A stretch of DNA of 17,335 bases from Bacillota bacterium. Lineage in GTDB: Bacteria; Bacillota; Bacilli; Bacillales; Cytobacillaceae. Shown here piece by piece: positions 6,257 to 13,802 of this stretch. The first letter of the stretch is position 1. Every line of letters starts with the position of its first letter. The notes beneath the pieces were generated by a model that saw nothing but the letters and a program-made list of their open reading frames with translations, did not search any database and was not told where the DNA came from. The DNA is taken from NCBI GenBank assembly GCA_030705745.1, contig JAUZPT010000020.1, forward strand, positions 1 to 17,335, written 5' to 3'. The position numbers and the translations under genes were made by a program.

Positions 6257-7345
6257 ATGCCGACAATCATATCAATCGCTGAAGCTATTCCAAATCATAA
6301 AGTGGAGCAACATCAGGCAATGCAATTTGCCAGAGAGATTTTTTCCGAGTCGTTTAAGGATATTGAAAGGCTATTAAAGGCATTTCAAAACGGACAAATT
6401 CAAAAGCGGCACTTCGTAAAAGACCTGGAATGGTTCAAAAAAGATTGGACATTTGAGGAAAAAAATCACGAATATATTGATGCTGCGATTTCGCTTGGCA
6501 AAGAAGCGATTGTCAATTGTTTGCACAACGAAACCTTTTTAAAGAGAGATATCTCCTGTGAAGAAATTGATGCGATTTTTTTTATTTCGACAACAGGTCT
6601 TGCTACCCCGAGTATTGAAGCACGTATAATGAATCAGCTTCCGTTCAGTCAAAACACGAAAAGAATTCCCATTTGGGGACTTGGGTGTGCAGGTGGTGCT
6701 TCCGGCTTGGCTAGGGCCTATGAATATTGTCTTGCCTATCCTTATGCAAAAGTACTCGTTTTATCCGTGGAATTGTGTAGTTTAACTTTTCAGCGCAATG
6801 ACCTTTCAAAAAGCAACTTGATTGGCACGTCTCTTTTTGCGGATGGTGCCGCTTGTGTGCTCGTTTGCGGAGAACATGCAGAAAGAGGAACGATTCAAAA
6901 ACAGGCAGCCTCCCCTTCTGTTGTTGCTGTACAATCGACGCTAATGCCAGATTCGCTGGATGTTATGGGGTGGGAAGTGAAAAATAATGGACTTTACGTC
7001 GTTTTTTCTCGTGACATTCCGAGTATAGTGGAAAATTGGTTGAAACCGAATGTAAGTGCCTTCTTGGATGAGAACAAGCTGGAAATAAGCGATTTGGCCC
7101 ATTTTATTGCCCATCCTGGCGGCAAAAAGGTTCTCGATGCGTATGTTAACGCTTTAGGGATTTCACCTTCCATGAATCAAATTTCATTGGATGTATTAAA
7201 GGAATATGGAAATATGTCTTCAGCTACTATTTTTTACGTTTTAAAACGGTTTATGGAGTTAGGAAGACCTCAGGGGGAATATGGTCTTGGAGCAGCATTG
7301 GGCCCTGGATTCAGCTCCGAGCTATTGCTAATGAGGTGGGAGTAA
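6257..7345 (+). CDS. bpsA: Type III polyketide synthase (alkylpyrone synthase)
   Basis: A 362-aa chalcone-synthase-fold enzyme that extends fatty acyl-CoA starters with malonyl-CoA to make alkylpyrones. The thiolase-fold catalytic triad is intact: C144 (GLGCAGG), H286 (FIAHPGG) and N319 (YGNMSSA). The GxGxxxGPGFS-type C-terminal motif is present as GLGAALGPGFSSELLL. The ATG at 6257 is chosen over the TTG at 6254 because AAAAGGAGAA (6241-6250) gives 6-nt spacing. The next gene starts immediately after its stop and encodes the matching methyltransferase, as in B. subtilis bpsA-ypbQ. No clear sigma-A promoter is seen in 6143-6256; I cannot say which sigma factor drives it. Confidence 0.95.
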   Translation: MPTIISIAEAIPNHKVEQHQAMQFAREIFSESFKDIERLLKAFQNGQIQKRHFVKDLEWFKKDWTFEEKNHEYIDAAISLGKEAIVNCLHNETFLKRDISCEEIDAIFFISTTGLATPSIEARIMNQLPFSQNTKRIPIWGLGCAGGASGLARAYEYCLAYPYAKVLVLSVELCSLTFQRNDLSKSNLIGTSLFADGAACVLVCGEHAERGTIQKQAASPSVVAVQSTLMPDSLDVMGWEVKNNGLYVVFSRDIPSIVENWLKPNVSAFLDENKLEISDLAHFIAHPGGKKVLDAYVNALGISPSMNQISLDVLKEYGNMSSATIFYVLKRFMELGRPQGEYGLGAALGPGFSSELLLMRWE

Positions 7346-7924
7346 ATGGTTTTTTTTTATTTGTTTTTTGTAACTGTAACTCTCCAAAGAATTTGTGAAC
7401 TTATTATTGCTAAACAAAATGAAAAGTGGATGAAAAAGCAGGGAGCAGTCGAATTTGGGCAAGCTCATTACCGAGCGATGGTGTTGATCCATTTTCTTTT
7501 CTTCCTTTCCTTTTTATCGGAAGTGATATTTCTCAAGAAAGTAATTTCACCTTTTTGGGTTGTCCTTTTAATCCTTTTTTTGATAACACAGGTAGTCAGA
7601 ATTTGGGCGCTGTTCTCACTTGGTAAGTATTGGAATACAAAAATACTTGTCCTGCCTGAGACAAAGGTCGTGAAAAGAGGGCCATATCGCTTTCTAAAAC
7701 ACCCGAACTATGCGATTGTGACCATTGAATTAATGATCATTCCTTTGCTTTTTCAAGCCTACCTAACGGCTATTTTCTTTTCAATATTAAATATGGTAAT
7801 TCTTTCAGTTCGCATTCCAGCCGAGGAAAAAGCATTAAAGGAGCTCACCAACTATGACGGTGAATTTGAAAATTATAAACGTTTTGTCCCAAAGATGTTA
7901 AAGAAATGTGACAAAAAATGTTAA
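7346..7924 (+). CDS. bpsB: ICMT-family alkylpyrone O-methyltransferase (YpbQ/BpsB)
   Basis: A 192-aa integral membrane protein of the isoprenylcysteine carboxyl methyltransferase family with about four to five hydrophobic helices (1-20, 45-64, 68-90, 126-155). The SAM-binding C-terminal signature is present: RGPYRFLKHPNY (111-122) and R156-x-PAEE (to 161). B. subtilis YpbQ methylates the pyrones made by BpsA to alkylpyrone methyl ethers; the same role is inferred here. The ATG abuts the bpsA TAA with no gap, and GAGGTGGGAG at the end of bpsA is its ribosome binding site, so the two are translationally coupled. Its last residues (LKKCDKKC) arise from a 23-nt tandem duplication that moved the stop codon. 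Confidence 0.92.
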   Translation: MVFFYLFFVTVTLQRICELIIAKQNEKWMKKQGAVEFGQAHYRAMVLIHFLFFLSFLSEVIFLKKVISPFWVVLLILFLITQVVRIWALFSLGKYWNTKILVLPETKVVKRGPYRFLKHPNYAIVTIELMIIPLLFQAYLTAIFFSILNMVILSVRIPAEEKALKELTNYDGEFENYKRFVPKMLKKCDKKC

Positions 7925-7940
7925 ACAAATGTGACAGTTA
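7895..7940 (+). repeat. 23-nt tandem duplication at the 3' end of bpsB
   Basis: Two adjacent copies (7895-7917 and 7918-7940) are identical at 18 of their first 19 positions. Since 23 is not a multiple of 3, the second copy is read in another frame and ends in TAA (7922-7924). Collapsing the repeat would give a tail CDS with stop TAG at 7939-7941. Confidence 0.75.
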
Positions 7941-7951
7941 GAAAAAGGTTA

Positions 7952-7980
7952 TTGAAAATGATTCTCGGTCATGCTAAAAT
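7952..7980 (+). promoter_or_regulatory. Sigma-A promoter of the Fur-controlled micro-gene
   Basis: TTGAAA -35 (7952-7957) and TAAAAT -10 (7975-7980) with an optimal 17-nt spacer; a TG at 7972-7973 gives an extended -10. Transcription would start near 7987 and give an RNA of about 190 nt to the terminator at 8144-8177. Confidence 0.8.
7953..7967 (+). promoter_or_regulatory. Fur box 1, overlapping the -35 element
   Basis: TGAAAATGATTCTCG matches 11 of 14 informative positions of the Bacillus 7-1-7 Fur consensus TGATAATNATTATCA. It covers the -35 box, so iron-loaded Fur bound here would block RNA polymerase. Confidence 0.7.
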
Positions 7981-7991
7981 TTATTTATCGA

Positions 7992-8006
7992 TGAAAATCA
8001 TTCTCA
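7992..8006 (+). promoter_or_regulatory. Fur box 2, just downstream of the transcription start
   Basis: TGAAAATCATTCTCA matches 12 of 14 informative positions of the 7-1-7 consensus. Its centre is 39 nt from that of box 1, and it spans roughly +6 to +20, so the two boxes bracket the promoter. Confidence 0.75.
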
Positions 8007-8036
8007 ATAAACTTTCAGTCAAGGAAGGTGTTACAT

Positions 8037-8123
8037 ATGACTTTTGCTTTTATAGGCGGAACATTCGTCGTTTATGCATTTGTAATGAAGCACGTATTGA
8101 AAAATGTATCAAGCGCCTCTTAA
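8037..8123 (+). CDS. fbpC: 28-aa basic hydrophobic peptide under Fur control (FbpC-like)
   Basis: The peptide begins MTFAFIGGTFVVYAF, then has M-K-H-V-L-K and a short serine-rich end. Residues 3-17 are hydrophobic enough for one membrane helix; it has two lysines, one histidine and no acidic residue. The ATG is 6 nt after AAGGAAGGTG (8021-8030), a convincing ribosome binding site, and the gene is bracketed by a Fur-boxed promoter and a terminator. In B. subtilis the iron-sparing response uses sRNA FsrA and three small basic proteins; I recall FbpC as a 29-aa peptide next to ypbR, the position seen here between bpsB and dynA. The symbol rests on position, size, charge and Fur control, not on remembered sequence. 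Alternatively the transcript acts mainly as an sRNA. Confidence 0.6.
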   Translation: MTFAFIGGTFVVYAFVMKHVLKNVSSAS

Positions 8124-8143
8124 ATAAAAAATTTCAACAATCC

Positions 8144-8177
8144 AAAACCGGGGGAATTACTCTCCCGGTTTTTTTTT
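8144..8177 (+). terminator. Terminator of the Fur-controlled transcript
   Basis: AAAACCGGGGG (8144-8154) pairs with CTCCCGGTTTT (8162-8172), including one G-U pair, 7-nt loop AATTACT, followed by Ts to 8177. It lies 20 nt after the micro-gene stop and separates it from dynA. Confidence 0.9.
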
Positions 8178-8264
8178 CGTCAACGACCCTACAATTATAT
8201 TAGGAAAAGTGAGAATAATCGTATAAAATAAGTCATATGAATACGTTTGTTAAGGGGTAAAGAT

Positions 8265-10232
8265 ATGATTCAAATTGTTAATCAGCTAGAGGATTCACGT
8301 GCGTTAAAAGCTAGATTGTTCGCATTATATGAATATTTAATGAGTCATCAAGATAGCGATACAGCCAAAAAGGCTAGGAAGTTAGGCAGGAAGTTGACAG
8401 AGGGAGAATTTACAATCGCTTTTTGCGGGCATTTTTCTGCTGGAAAATCAACGATGATCAACACGGTAATCGGTGAAAAGCTTCTTCCATCAAGCCCGAT
8501 TCCAACCAGCGCCAATCTCGTTAAGGTGAAATCGGGAGAAGATTACGCAAAGGTATTTTTCAAAAAAGGTAAGCCGCGTTTATATTTAGCTCCCTATGAT
8601 TTTGAGTTAGTTAAGAATTTTTGCAAAGATGGCGACCAAATCGAGGGAATAGAAATTAGCCGACAGCATTCAGTTCTTCCTGATCGTACCGTCATTATGG
8701 ATACACCCGGTATCGATTCTGCGGATGATGCCCATCGGGTAGCTACGGAATCGGCAATTCACGAGGCAGATTTAGTTTTTTATGTGATGGATTATAACCA
8801 TGTTCAGGCTGAGCTTAATTTTTTATTCACAAAAGAATTAACACAATCAGGTAAAGAAGTTTATTTGGTAATTAATCAGATCGATAAACATCGAGAAGAT
8901 GAATTGAGTATAGAAGAATTCAAGAAAAGTGTCGACCAATCATTTGCATCATGGGGTGTAAAGCCTGCGAAGATTTTTTATACGTCATTAAAGGATCAAG
9001 GACATCGGTTGAATGAATTTGCCGATTTGAAGAGTTTTATTCATGAAAAGTTAATGAATAAAGGCGATTACTTAGTCAATTCCATCTATCATTCGATGAA
9101 AAAACTTGCTCTTGACCATTTACAACTGAAGGATGACGAAGAGGAAAATCTTTTACTATCACTGCAGGAAAAACTGATGTACCTTTCTGAAGTGGAACAG
9201 AAGAATTTGAAGATTAAATTCGATAACATCCAGAAGGAAATGGCTTTGCTTGACGAAGAACCAAAGACAGCATTGCAAATTATTGAAGATAAAGTTGGGG
9301 ACATTTTAAAAAATGCCTATTTGATGCCTTTCCAGACGAGAGCTTTGGCTGAAAGGTATTTGGAGGCATGCCAGCCGGAGTTTAAAGTCGGCTTTCTTTT
9401 TTCAAAACAAAAGACCCAAGATGAAAAAAACATGAGGCTCTCGCAATTTTATGATGACATCCTTGAAAAAACAAAATCACAAATCGAGTGGCATTTACGC
9501 GAATATTTAATTACTTCACTTAAAGAAAAGGAATTGAGCGATACCGAATTGGAAAGCTTTGCACAGTCCTTTTCTATCCCTTTTTCAAAAGAACTTTTAG
9601 AACAGACAGTCAAACCAGGTGCACGCCTGTCAGGCGATTATGTGCTGAATTATACCGAAGAAGTAAGTTCAGAAATAAAAAAAATCGGAAAGTTCCAATT
9701 GACTCCGTTTAAAGATGCTTTTTTTGAAGCACTTTCTAAAAGGAACATCGCTCTAAAAAAGGAAATTGAAAAAGAATCAAGCCATCTCGCTGAGTTAGTC
9801 ACTGCGTATGAAACGTTGAACAGTTTGATGGAAGAAAAAAGGCTGCGGAAAGAGTCCATTCACTCGATTCTTACTGACGTACCGGAAATGAACGAGTCCG
9901 CTTTTTCGAATTTATTCCACGCTGAAGCGGAAGAAGTGGAAATCATTCGCGGCGGAGACGAAATAAAAGAGTCGAAAATGGAGCCGGAGACACCGAAAGC
10001 GAACATTTCCTCCTATTCCTCTCCGGAAGTTAAGGAGCGAAATGAATCAAACCGTATCCCTGCAACGTCAGCGCGATTGAAACGGGCTTCAGCTCTTATT
10101 GACAACCTTCCAGGCTTTAAAAAGATTTCTTCTGAACTTCATGAAAAAGCCGAACGATTGGAAAACAAAGGTTTTACGGTGGCATTATTCGGAGCTTTCA
10201 GTGCAGGGAAATCGTCATTTGCCAATGCTTAA
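8265..10232 (+). CDS. dynA: DynA N-terminal part: complete GTPase unit D1 plus start of D2
   Basis: A 655-aa open frame. The D1 GTPase has G1 GHFSAGKST (55-63), G2 threonine in the PIPTSAN segment, G3 DTPG (146-149) and G4 NQID (204-207), all intact. Residues about 275-560 are long charged helices (neck and stalk of a dynamin). A low-complexity acidic linker (about 548-615) leads into the second unit, whose G1 GAFSAGKSS (643-651) is encoded just before the premature TAA. If the frameshift is real, the product would be a single-headed dynamin with a useless P-loop stub, still possibly active since many bacterial dynamins are single-headed. A weak promoter with TAAAAT (8224-8229) may lie upstream. 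Confidence 0.85.
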   Translation: MIQIVNQLEDSRALKARLFALYEYLMSHQDSDTAKKARKLGRKLTEGEFTIAFCGHFSAGKSTMINTVIGEKLLPSSPIPTSANLVKVKSGEDYAKVFFKKGKPRLYLAPYDFELVKNFCKDGDQIEGIEISRQHSVLPDRTVIMDTPGIDSADDAHRVATESAIHEADLVFYVMDYNHVQAELNFLFTKELTQSGKEVYLVINQIDKHREDELSIEEFKKSVDQSFASWGVKPAKIFYTSLKDQGHRLNEFADLKSFIHEKLMNKGDYLVNSIYHSMKKLALDHLQLKDDEEENLLLSLQEKLMYLSEVEQKNLKIKFDNIQKEMALLDEEPKTALQIIEDKVGDILKNAYLMPFQTRALAERYLEACQPEFKVGFLFSKQKTQDEKNMRLSQFYDDILEKTKSQIEWHLREYLITSLKEKELSDTELESFAQSFSIPFSKELLEQTVKPGARLSGDYVLNYTEEVSSEIKKIGKFQLTPFKDAFFEALSKRNIALKKEIEKESSHLAELVTAYETLNSLMEEKRLRKESIHSILTDVPEMNESAFSNLFHAEAEEVEIIRGGDEIKESKMEPETPKANISSYSSPEVKERNESNRIPATSARLKRASALIDNLPGFKKISSELHEKAERLENKGFTVALFGAFSAGKSSFANA

Positions 10233-10243
10233 TCGGTGAAAAG

Positions 10244-11935
10244 GTGCTGCCTGTGTCTCCTAACCCGACGACGGCAGCCATTAATAAAATTAAACCGATC
10301 ACAAAAACATATAAACATGGCACCGTGTTAGTGAAATTCAAGACATTGGAAGCGATGCTAGAGGATGTCAATCGTTCTCTCCATGTTTTTGATGAAACTG
10401 CCTTTGATTTTAAGGAAGCTCTTTTAAAAATAGACAAAATTTTTCTTGAAGAAAATAAAGATAGCAGTTTAGAAAAAACACATTTTTCCTTTTTGCAAGC
10501 CTTTAAAAAAGGATTTTCTACCTTTGAAGATGAGCTTGGGAAAATTATTGAAAAAAGTAAAGACGATTTTGCGGATTTCGTGGCACAGGAAGAGAAATCC
10601 TGCTTCGTGGAATGGATTGAGCTTTACTATGATTGTGAACTGACGAGAAAAGGGATTTCACTAGTGGATACTCCTGGGGCAGATTCCATAAATGCCCGAC
10701 ATACAGGTGTTGCCTTTGATTATATAAAAAACTCGGATGCAATCCTTTTTGTCACGTATTACAATCATGCTTTTTCAAGAGCTGATCGGGAATTTTTGAT
10801 TCAACTTGGAAGGGTGAAAGAATCATTCCAGCTTGATAAGATGTTTTTTATCATAAATGCAATTGATCTTGCTGAGGATGAGGAAGAAAAAGATTCAGTG
10901 GCCGAGTATGTACAAGCTCAATTAATCAAATATGGTATTCGTAAACCACATTTGTATCCGCTCTCAAGCCTTATGGCACTGGAGGAGAAGCGAAATGGAG
11001 CAAGCAGCGGCAAAGCGGGAATGGAGAAATTTGAACAGTCCTTTTACAATTTTATTCGCACAGATTTGACGGACATGGCGATTGCCTCCGCTGAAGCGAA
11101 TCTGACACTTCTTCAAGATAGAATCAGAAAGTTAGTTGCATCGTCACAGGAAGACGAAATGGAGAAAGAAAGAAAACGCTCTGAAATTAAAACTCAACAA
11201 GCGGAAATTTTCCAACTTCTTCAGAAGGAAACGCCTCAGCTTTTGAAAAATCGCTTAAAACAAGAAGCTGAAGAGTTGATTTTTTATATCAAACAAAGGG
11301 TTTTTCTGCGCTTTAACGATTTTTTCAAAGAAGCATTTAATCCTTCTATGTTAAAGGATGATGGAAGAAATCTGAAAAAAGCATTAAATGCAGCTTTAGA
11401 GGATTTACTTGAGAGCCTGGGCTTCGATTTCGCACAGGAAATGCGCGCAACTTCACTTCGCATTGAACGCTTTATGGACAAATTGCTTAGAGAGTATTAT
11501 GGAGACCTGGAAAGGCGATGCCGCAATCTTGCATTAGACCTCTCATTCTCTAGTTATAGCTTTCGGTGGGATGGAGAAATTGATTTTCAATCTGCGTTTG
11601 ATGGATTAAATAGACAGCTGTTTTCGAAGGCAATGTCCTATTTCAAAAACCCCCGTTCATTTTTTGAAAAAAATGAAAAGAAATTGATGAGTGAAGAGTT
11701 GTACAATTGCTTACAAAATCCTGCGGAAGAATTCCTTAGTCGAGAAGGCCACCGTCTGCAAGCTATGTTCCAGGATGGGCTGGAGGAAGCATTTATTAGT
11801 TCCATTCAATCTTTTCAGGAACAAACTGATGATTATTTTGTCAGCCTGCTCTCTGCTTTTGACGGAGGGGTGGGAGTTGAACGCTTGGAGGCAATAGAAA
11901 AGGAATTAATCAATTTGCACATATCGAATTCTTGA
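10244..11935 (+). CDS. dynA: DynA C-terminal part: GTPase unit D2 without its P-loop
   Basis: Open frame from the GTG at 10244, 563 codons. It continues the D2 GTPase in the frame shifted by -1: G2 in SPNPTTAAIN, G3 DTPGAD (codon at 10667), G4-like NAID, followed by long helical stalk segments with a conserved hydrophobic tip region. The nucleotide-binding P-loop is in the upstream frame, so this fragment alone could not bind GTP. The GTG is only the first in-frame start candidate; no good ribosome binding site precedes it, so it is probably not translated separately. The stop is followed at 17 nt by the sulfurtransferase gene with no terminator between, suggesting an operon. Confidence 0.7.
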   Translation: MLPVSPNPTTAAINKIKPITKTYKHGTVLVKFKTLEAMLEDVNRSLHVFDETAFDFKEALLKIDKIFLEENKDSSLEKTHFSFLQAFKKGFSTFEDELGKIIEKSKDDFADFVAQEEKSCFVEWIELYYDCELTRKGISLVDTPGADSINARHTGVAFDYIKNSDAILFVTYYNHAFSRADREFLIQLGRVKESFQLDKMFFIINAIDLAEDEEEKDSVAEYVQAQLIKYGIRKPHLYPLSSLMALEEKRNGASSGKAGMEKFEQSFYNFIRTDLTDMAIASAEANLTLLQDRIRKLVASSQEDEMEKERKRSEIKTQQAEIFQLLQKETPQLLKNRLKQEAEELIFYIKQRVFLRFNDFFKEAFNPSMLKDDGRNLKKALNAALEDLLESLGFDFAQEMRATSLRIERFMDKLLREYYGDLERRCRNLALDLSFSSYSFRWDGEIDFQSAFDGLNRQLFSKAMSYFKNPRSFFEKNEKKLMSEELYNCLQNPAEEFLSREGHRLQAMFQDGLEEAFISSIQSFQEQTDDYFVSLLSAFDGGVGVERLEAIEKELINLHISNS

Positions 11936-11951
11936 AAGGGCGGGGAAGGGT

Positions 11952-12779
11952 TTGAGCTACACGGTTGAAAAAGAGTGGCTATTAAGTAAATTAGATGACC
12001 CAAAAATAAGAGTGATAGACTGCAGATTTTCACTCGGGAATCGAGATCAAGGGAAAAACGATTATTTAGAAGGACATCTTCCTGGAGCAGTTTTCTTTGA
12101 CCTTGAAAAAGATTTGTCCGGGATTCCTGGTACACATGGAGGCCGACATCCGCTCCCTGATTTGCAACAATTCACAGCTAAACTCGAACGAGCCGGAATT
12201 GATGAAAAGACGACAATCGTCGCCTATGATACAGGTGAAGGAGCTTTCGCGGCCAGATTTTGGTGGATGATGCAATATCTTGGACATAAATCATGCTTTG
12301 TTTTAAACGGAGGGTACAGAGGATGGGCAGATGCTCATTTTCCTATTTCAAAAGATACTCCCATGCATGAGAAAACGAGCTTTAAAGCTTTTATTCAACC
12401 TAATTGGATCGCTTCACTGGATGAAGTCAAGCAGGCAGTACTAGAGAAAATAGAAGGTGTCCAACTGTTGGATTCGAGGGAAGAAAAAAGGTTTTTAGGC
12501 ATTGAGGAACCAATTGACAAAAAAGCGGGGCACATCCCAGGAGCAATCAACAAGCCATGGTTTGAAGGTCTGGAAAATGGTTCATACAAACTGAAAGAAG
12601 TACAAAAGGAAAGGTTTTCGGATCTGGATTCATCGAAGCAAATTATTGTTTATTGTGGTTCAGGTGTAACGGCTGCTCCTAATTTCCTGGCACTTAAAGA
12701 AGCAGGCTTTGAGAAAGTAAAGCTGTACGTCGGAAGTTTCAGCGATTGGATCTCATATCCCGAAAACGAAATTAAGTGA
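11952..12779 (+). CDS. Two-domain rhodanese/3-mercaptopyruvate sulfurtransferase
   Basis: A 275-aa cytosolic sulfurtransferase of the tandem rhodanese type. Domain 1 (about 1-130) is structural: its active-site loop has Asp at 93 in place of Cys. Domain 2 (about 150-270) carries the persulfide-forming C235 in the loop C-G-S-G-V-T (235-240); the CG(S/T)G form is characteristic of 3-mercaptopyruvate-type enzymes, whereas classical thiosulfate sulfurtransferases have CRKGVT. Linker and R61-type substrate residues (GGRHPLP) are present. The start is TTG 11952, with GGGGAAGGG immediately upstream (11942-11950). It lies 16 nt after dynA and is likely co-transcribed with it. Sulfur donor and acceptor in vivo are not known. 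Confidence 0.9.
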   Translation: MSYTVEKEWLLSKLDDPKIRVIDCRFSLGNRDQGKNDYLEGHLPGAVFFDLEKDLSGIPGTHGGRHPLPDLQQFTAKLERAGIDEKTTIVAYDTGEGAFAARFWWMMQYLGHKSCFVLNGGYRGWADAHFPISKDTPMHEKTSFKAFIQPNWIASLDEVKQAVLEKIEGVQLLDSREEKRFLGIEEPIDKKAGHIPGAINKPWFEGLENGSYKLKEVQKERFSDLDSSKQIIVYCGSGVTAAPNFLALKEAGFEKVKLYVGSFSDWISYPENEIK

Positions 12780-12824
12780 TTCCGCAAGATGAAAACATTT
12801 CCTGCAAGAGTGAACTTGCCAATA

Positions 12825-12833
12825 TGATATAAT
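12825..12833 (+). promoter_or_regulatory. Extended -10 promoter of ypcP
   Basis: TGATATAAT: a consensus TATAAT (12828-12833) with a TG extension one base upstream. No good -35 is found at 16-18 nt. Transcription would start about 26 nt before the TTG start of ypcP. Confidence 0.55.
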
Positions 12834-12865
12834 GAAAGAATCTTTGTTTTTGGAGGTACCAACTA

Positions 12866-13759
12866 TTGCAAACAAAAAAACCTTCTCTAATGCTCGTTGA
12901 TGGGATGGCCCTTTTATTCAGAGCGTTTTACGCGACATCTGTAACAGGCCAATTTATGATAAATTCTAAAGGAATTCCGACGAATGGAATTCATGGTTTT
13001 ATAAAACATCTTCTAATGGCAGTGTCATCCTTTCAGCCGACCCATCTTGCCGTATGCTGGGATATGGGGAGTAAAACCTTCCGTACGGAAATGTATGAAG
13101 GGTATAAGTCCAATCGTTCTGAAGCGCCTGTTGAATTGCTTCCACAGTTTAATCTTGTCAAGGAAGTAGTTTCTGCCTTCGAAATTCCGAATATAGGCTT
13201 AGCCGGTTTTGAAGCGGACGATTGTATTGGTACGATTGCAAAAAAATCAAAACAGTATGCATCGGTTTCCATATTAACCGGAGATCAGGATATACTCCAG
13301 TTGCTGGATGAAGAAATATCGGTCATTTTGTTGAAAAAAGGATATGGAAACTATCTAGTCCATACGCCGGAAACGTTTTTTGAAGAAAAAGGAATTTCGC
13401 CACTACAAATGATTGATATGAAAGCCTTGATGGGCGATCCTAGCGATAATTACCCAGGGGTCAAAGGAATAGGTGAAAAGACAGCACTTAAGCTTTTAAA
13501 AGAATATCAGCATATTGAAGGAATTATCGAGAATCTTGACAATCTTTCAAAATCGCATAAATCGAAAATTGAACAGGATTTGGAAATGCTTCATTTATCA
13601 AGAGTACTTGCTGAAATTAAATGCGATGTACCAGTTGATTGTTCAATTGATGAAGCTGAATTTAAATTTGATAGAGAAAAAGTAATTGCAGCATTCGCCG
13701 AGTTAGAGTTGCGCGGATTGCACGCAATGCTACCTGTTTTAGAAGTTCCCGTTTTGTAA
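12866..13759 (+). CDS. ypcP: 5'-3' exonuclease (YpcP, PolI 5'-nuclease-like)
   Basis: A 297-aa FEN-family 5' nuclease, equivalent to the N-terminal domain of DNA polymerase I without the polymerase. Two-metal active-site acids are visible: D12 (LVDGMALLF), E116/D118/D119 (GFEADD), D140/D142 (TGDQD), D191 and D194 (GDPSDN). The helix-3-turn-helix DNA-binding segment GVKGIGEKTALKLL follows (198-211). It removes RNA primers and 5' flaps, overlapping with PolA and RNase H in B. subtilis. The start is TTG at 12866, 8 nt after GGAGGT (12852-12857). It is transcribed alone, ending at the hairpin at 13769. Its length matches B. subtilis YpcP. Confidence 0.93.
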   Translation: MQTKKPSLMLVDGMALLFRAFYATSVTGQFMINSKGIPTNGIHGFIKHLLMAVSSFQPTHLAVCWDMGSKTFRTEMYEGYKSNRSEAPVELLPQFNLVKEVVSAFEIPNIGLAGFEADDCIGTIAKKSKQYASVSILTGDQDILQLLDEEISVILLKKGYGNYLVHTPETFFEEKGISPLQMIDMKALMGDPSDNYPGVKGIGEKTALKLLKEYQHIEGIIENLDNLSKSHKSKIEQDLEMLHLSRVLAEIKCDVPVDCSIDEAEFKFDREKVIAAFAELELRGLHAMLPVLEVPVL

Positions 13760-13768
13760 CAACTTTAA

Positions 13769-13799
13769 GGCTGTTTCGAGAAATCGAAACAGCCTTTTT
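13769..13799 (+). terminator. Terminator of ypcP
   Basis: An 11-bp perfect stem (13769-13779 with 13784-13794), GAAA loop and five Ts. It lies 10 nt after the stop codon. Confidence 0.92.
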
Positions 13800-13802
13800 C
13801 CA

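Larger units (their letters stand above)
8265..11935 (+). pseudogene. dynA: dynA: double-headed bacterial dynamin, interrupted by a one-base frameshift
   Basis: Joined across the break this is one 1223-residue protein, close to B. subtilis DynA/YpbR (about 1193 aa), which is two dynamin-like units fused head to tail. DynA is a membrane-associated GTPase that tethers and fuses bilayers and helps cells withstand membrane stress and phage lysis. The reading frame breaks at 10229-10232: after GAFSAGKSSFANA the frame meets TAA, but a -1 shift continues as L-I-G-E-K-V-L-P-V-S-P, exactly the expected sequence. One missing T in GCTT-TAATC explains everything. Because all else on both sides is intact and conserved, a sequencing or assembly error, or a very recent mutation, is likelier than old decay. 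The start is ATG 8265, 7 nt after AAGGGG; a TTG at 8247 lacks a site. Confidence 0.85.

Noticed and set aside
7931..8203. Plus-strand open frame of 90 codons beginning GTG
   Set aside because: It spans the Fur-boxed promoter and the terminator, has no ribosome binding site, and overlaps the better supported 28-aa gene in another frame.
8210..8229. Half-Fur-box-like TGAGAATAAT upstream of dynA
   Set aside because: Only about 9 of 14 consensus positions match, mostly A/T; no better than expected in AT-rich DNA.
10223..10240. Programmed -1 frameshifting in dynA
   Set aside because: No slippery heptamer (X XXY YYZ) at the shift site and no clear downstream pseudoknot; a missing base is simpler.
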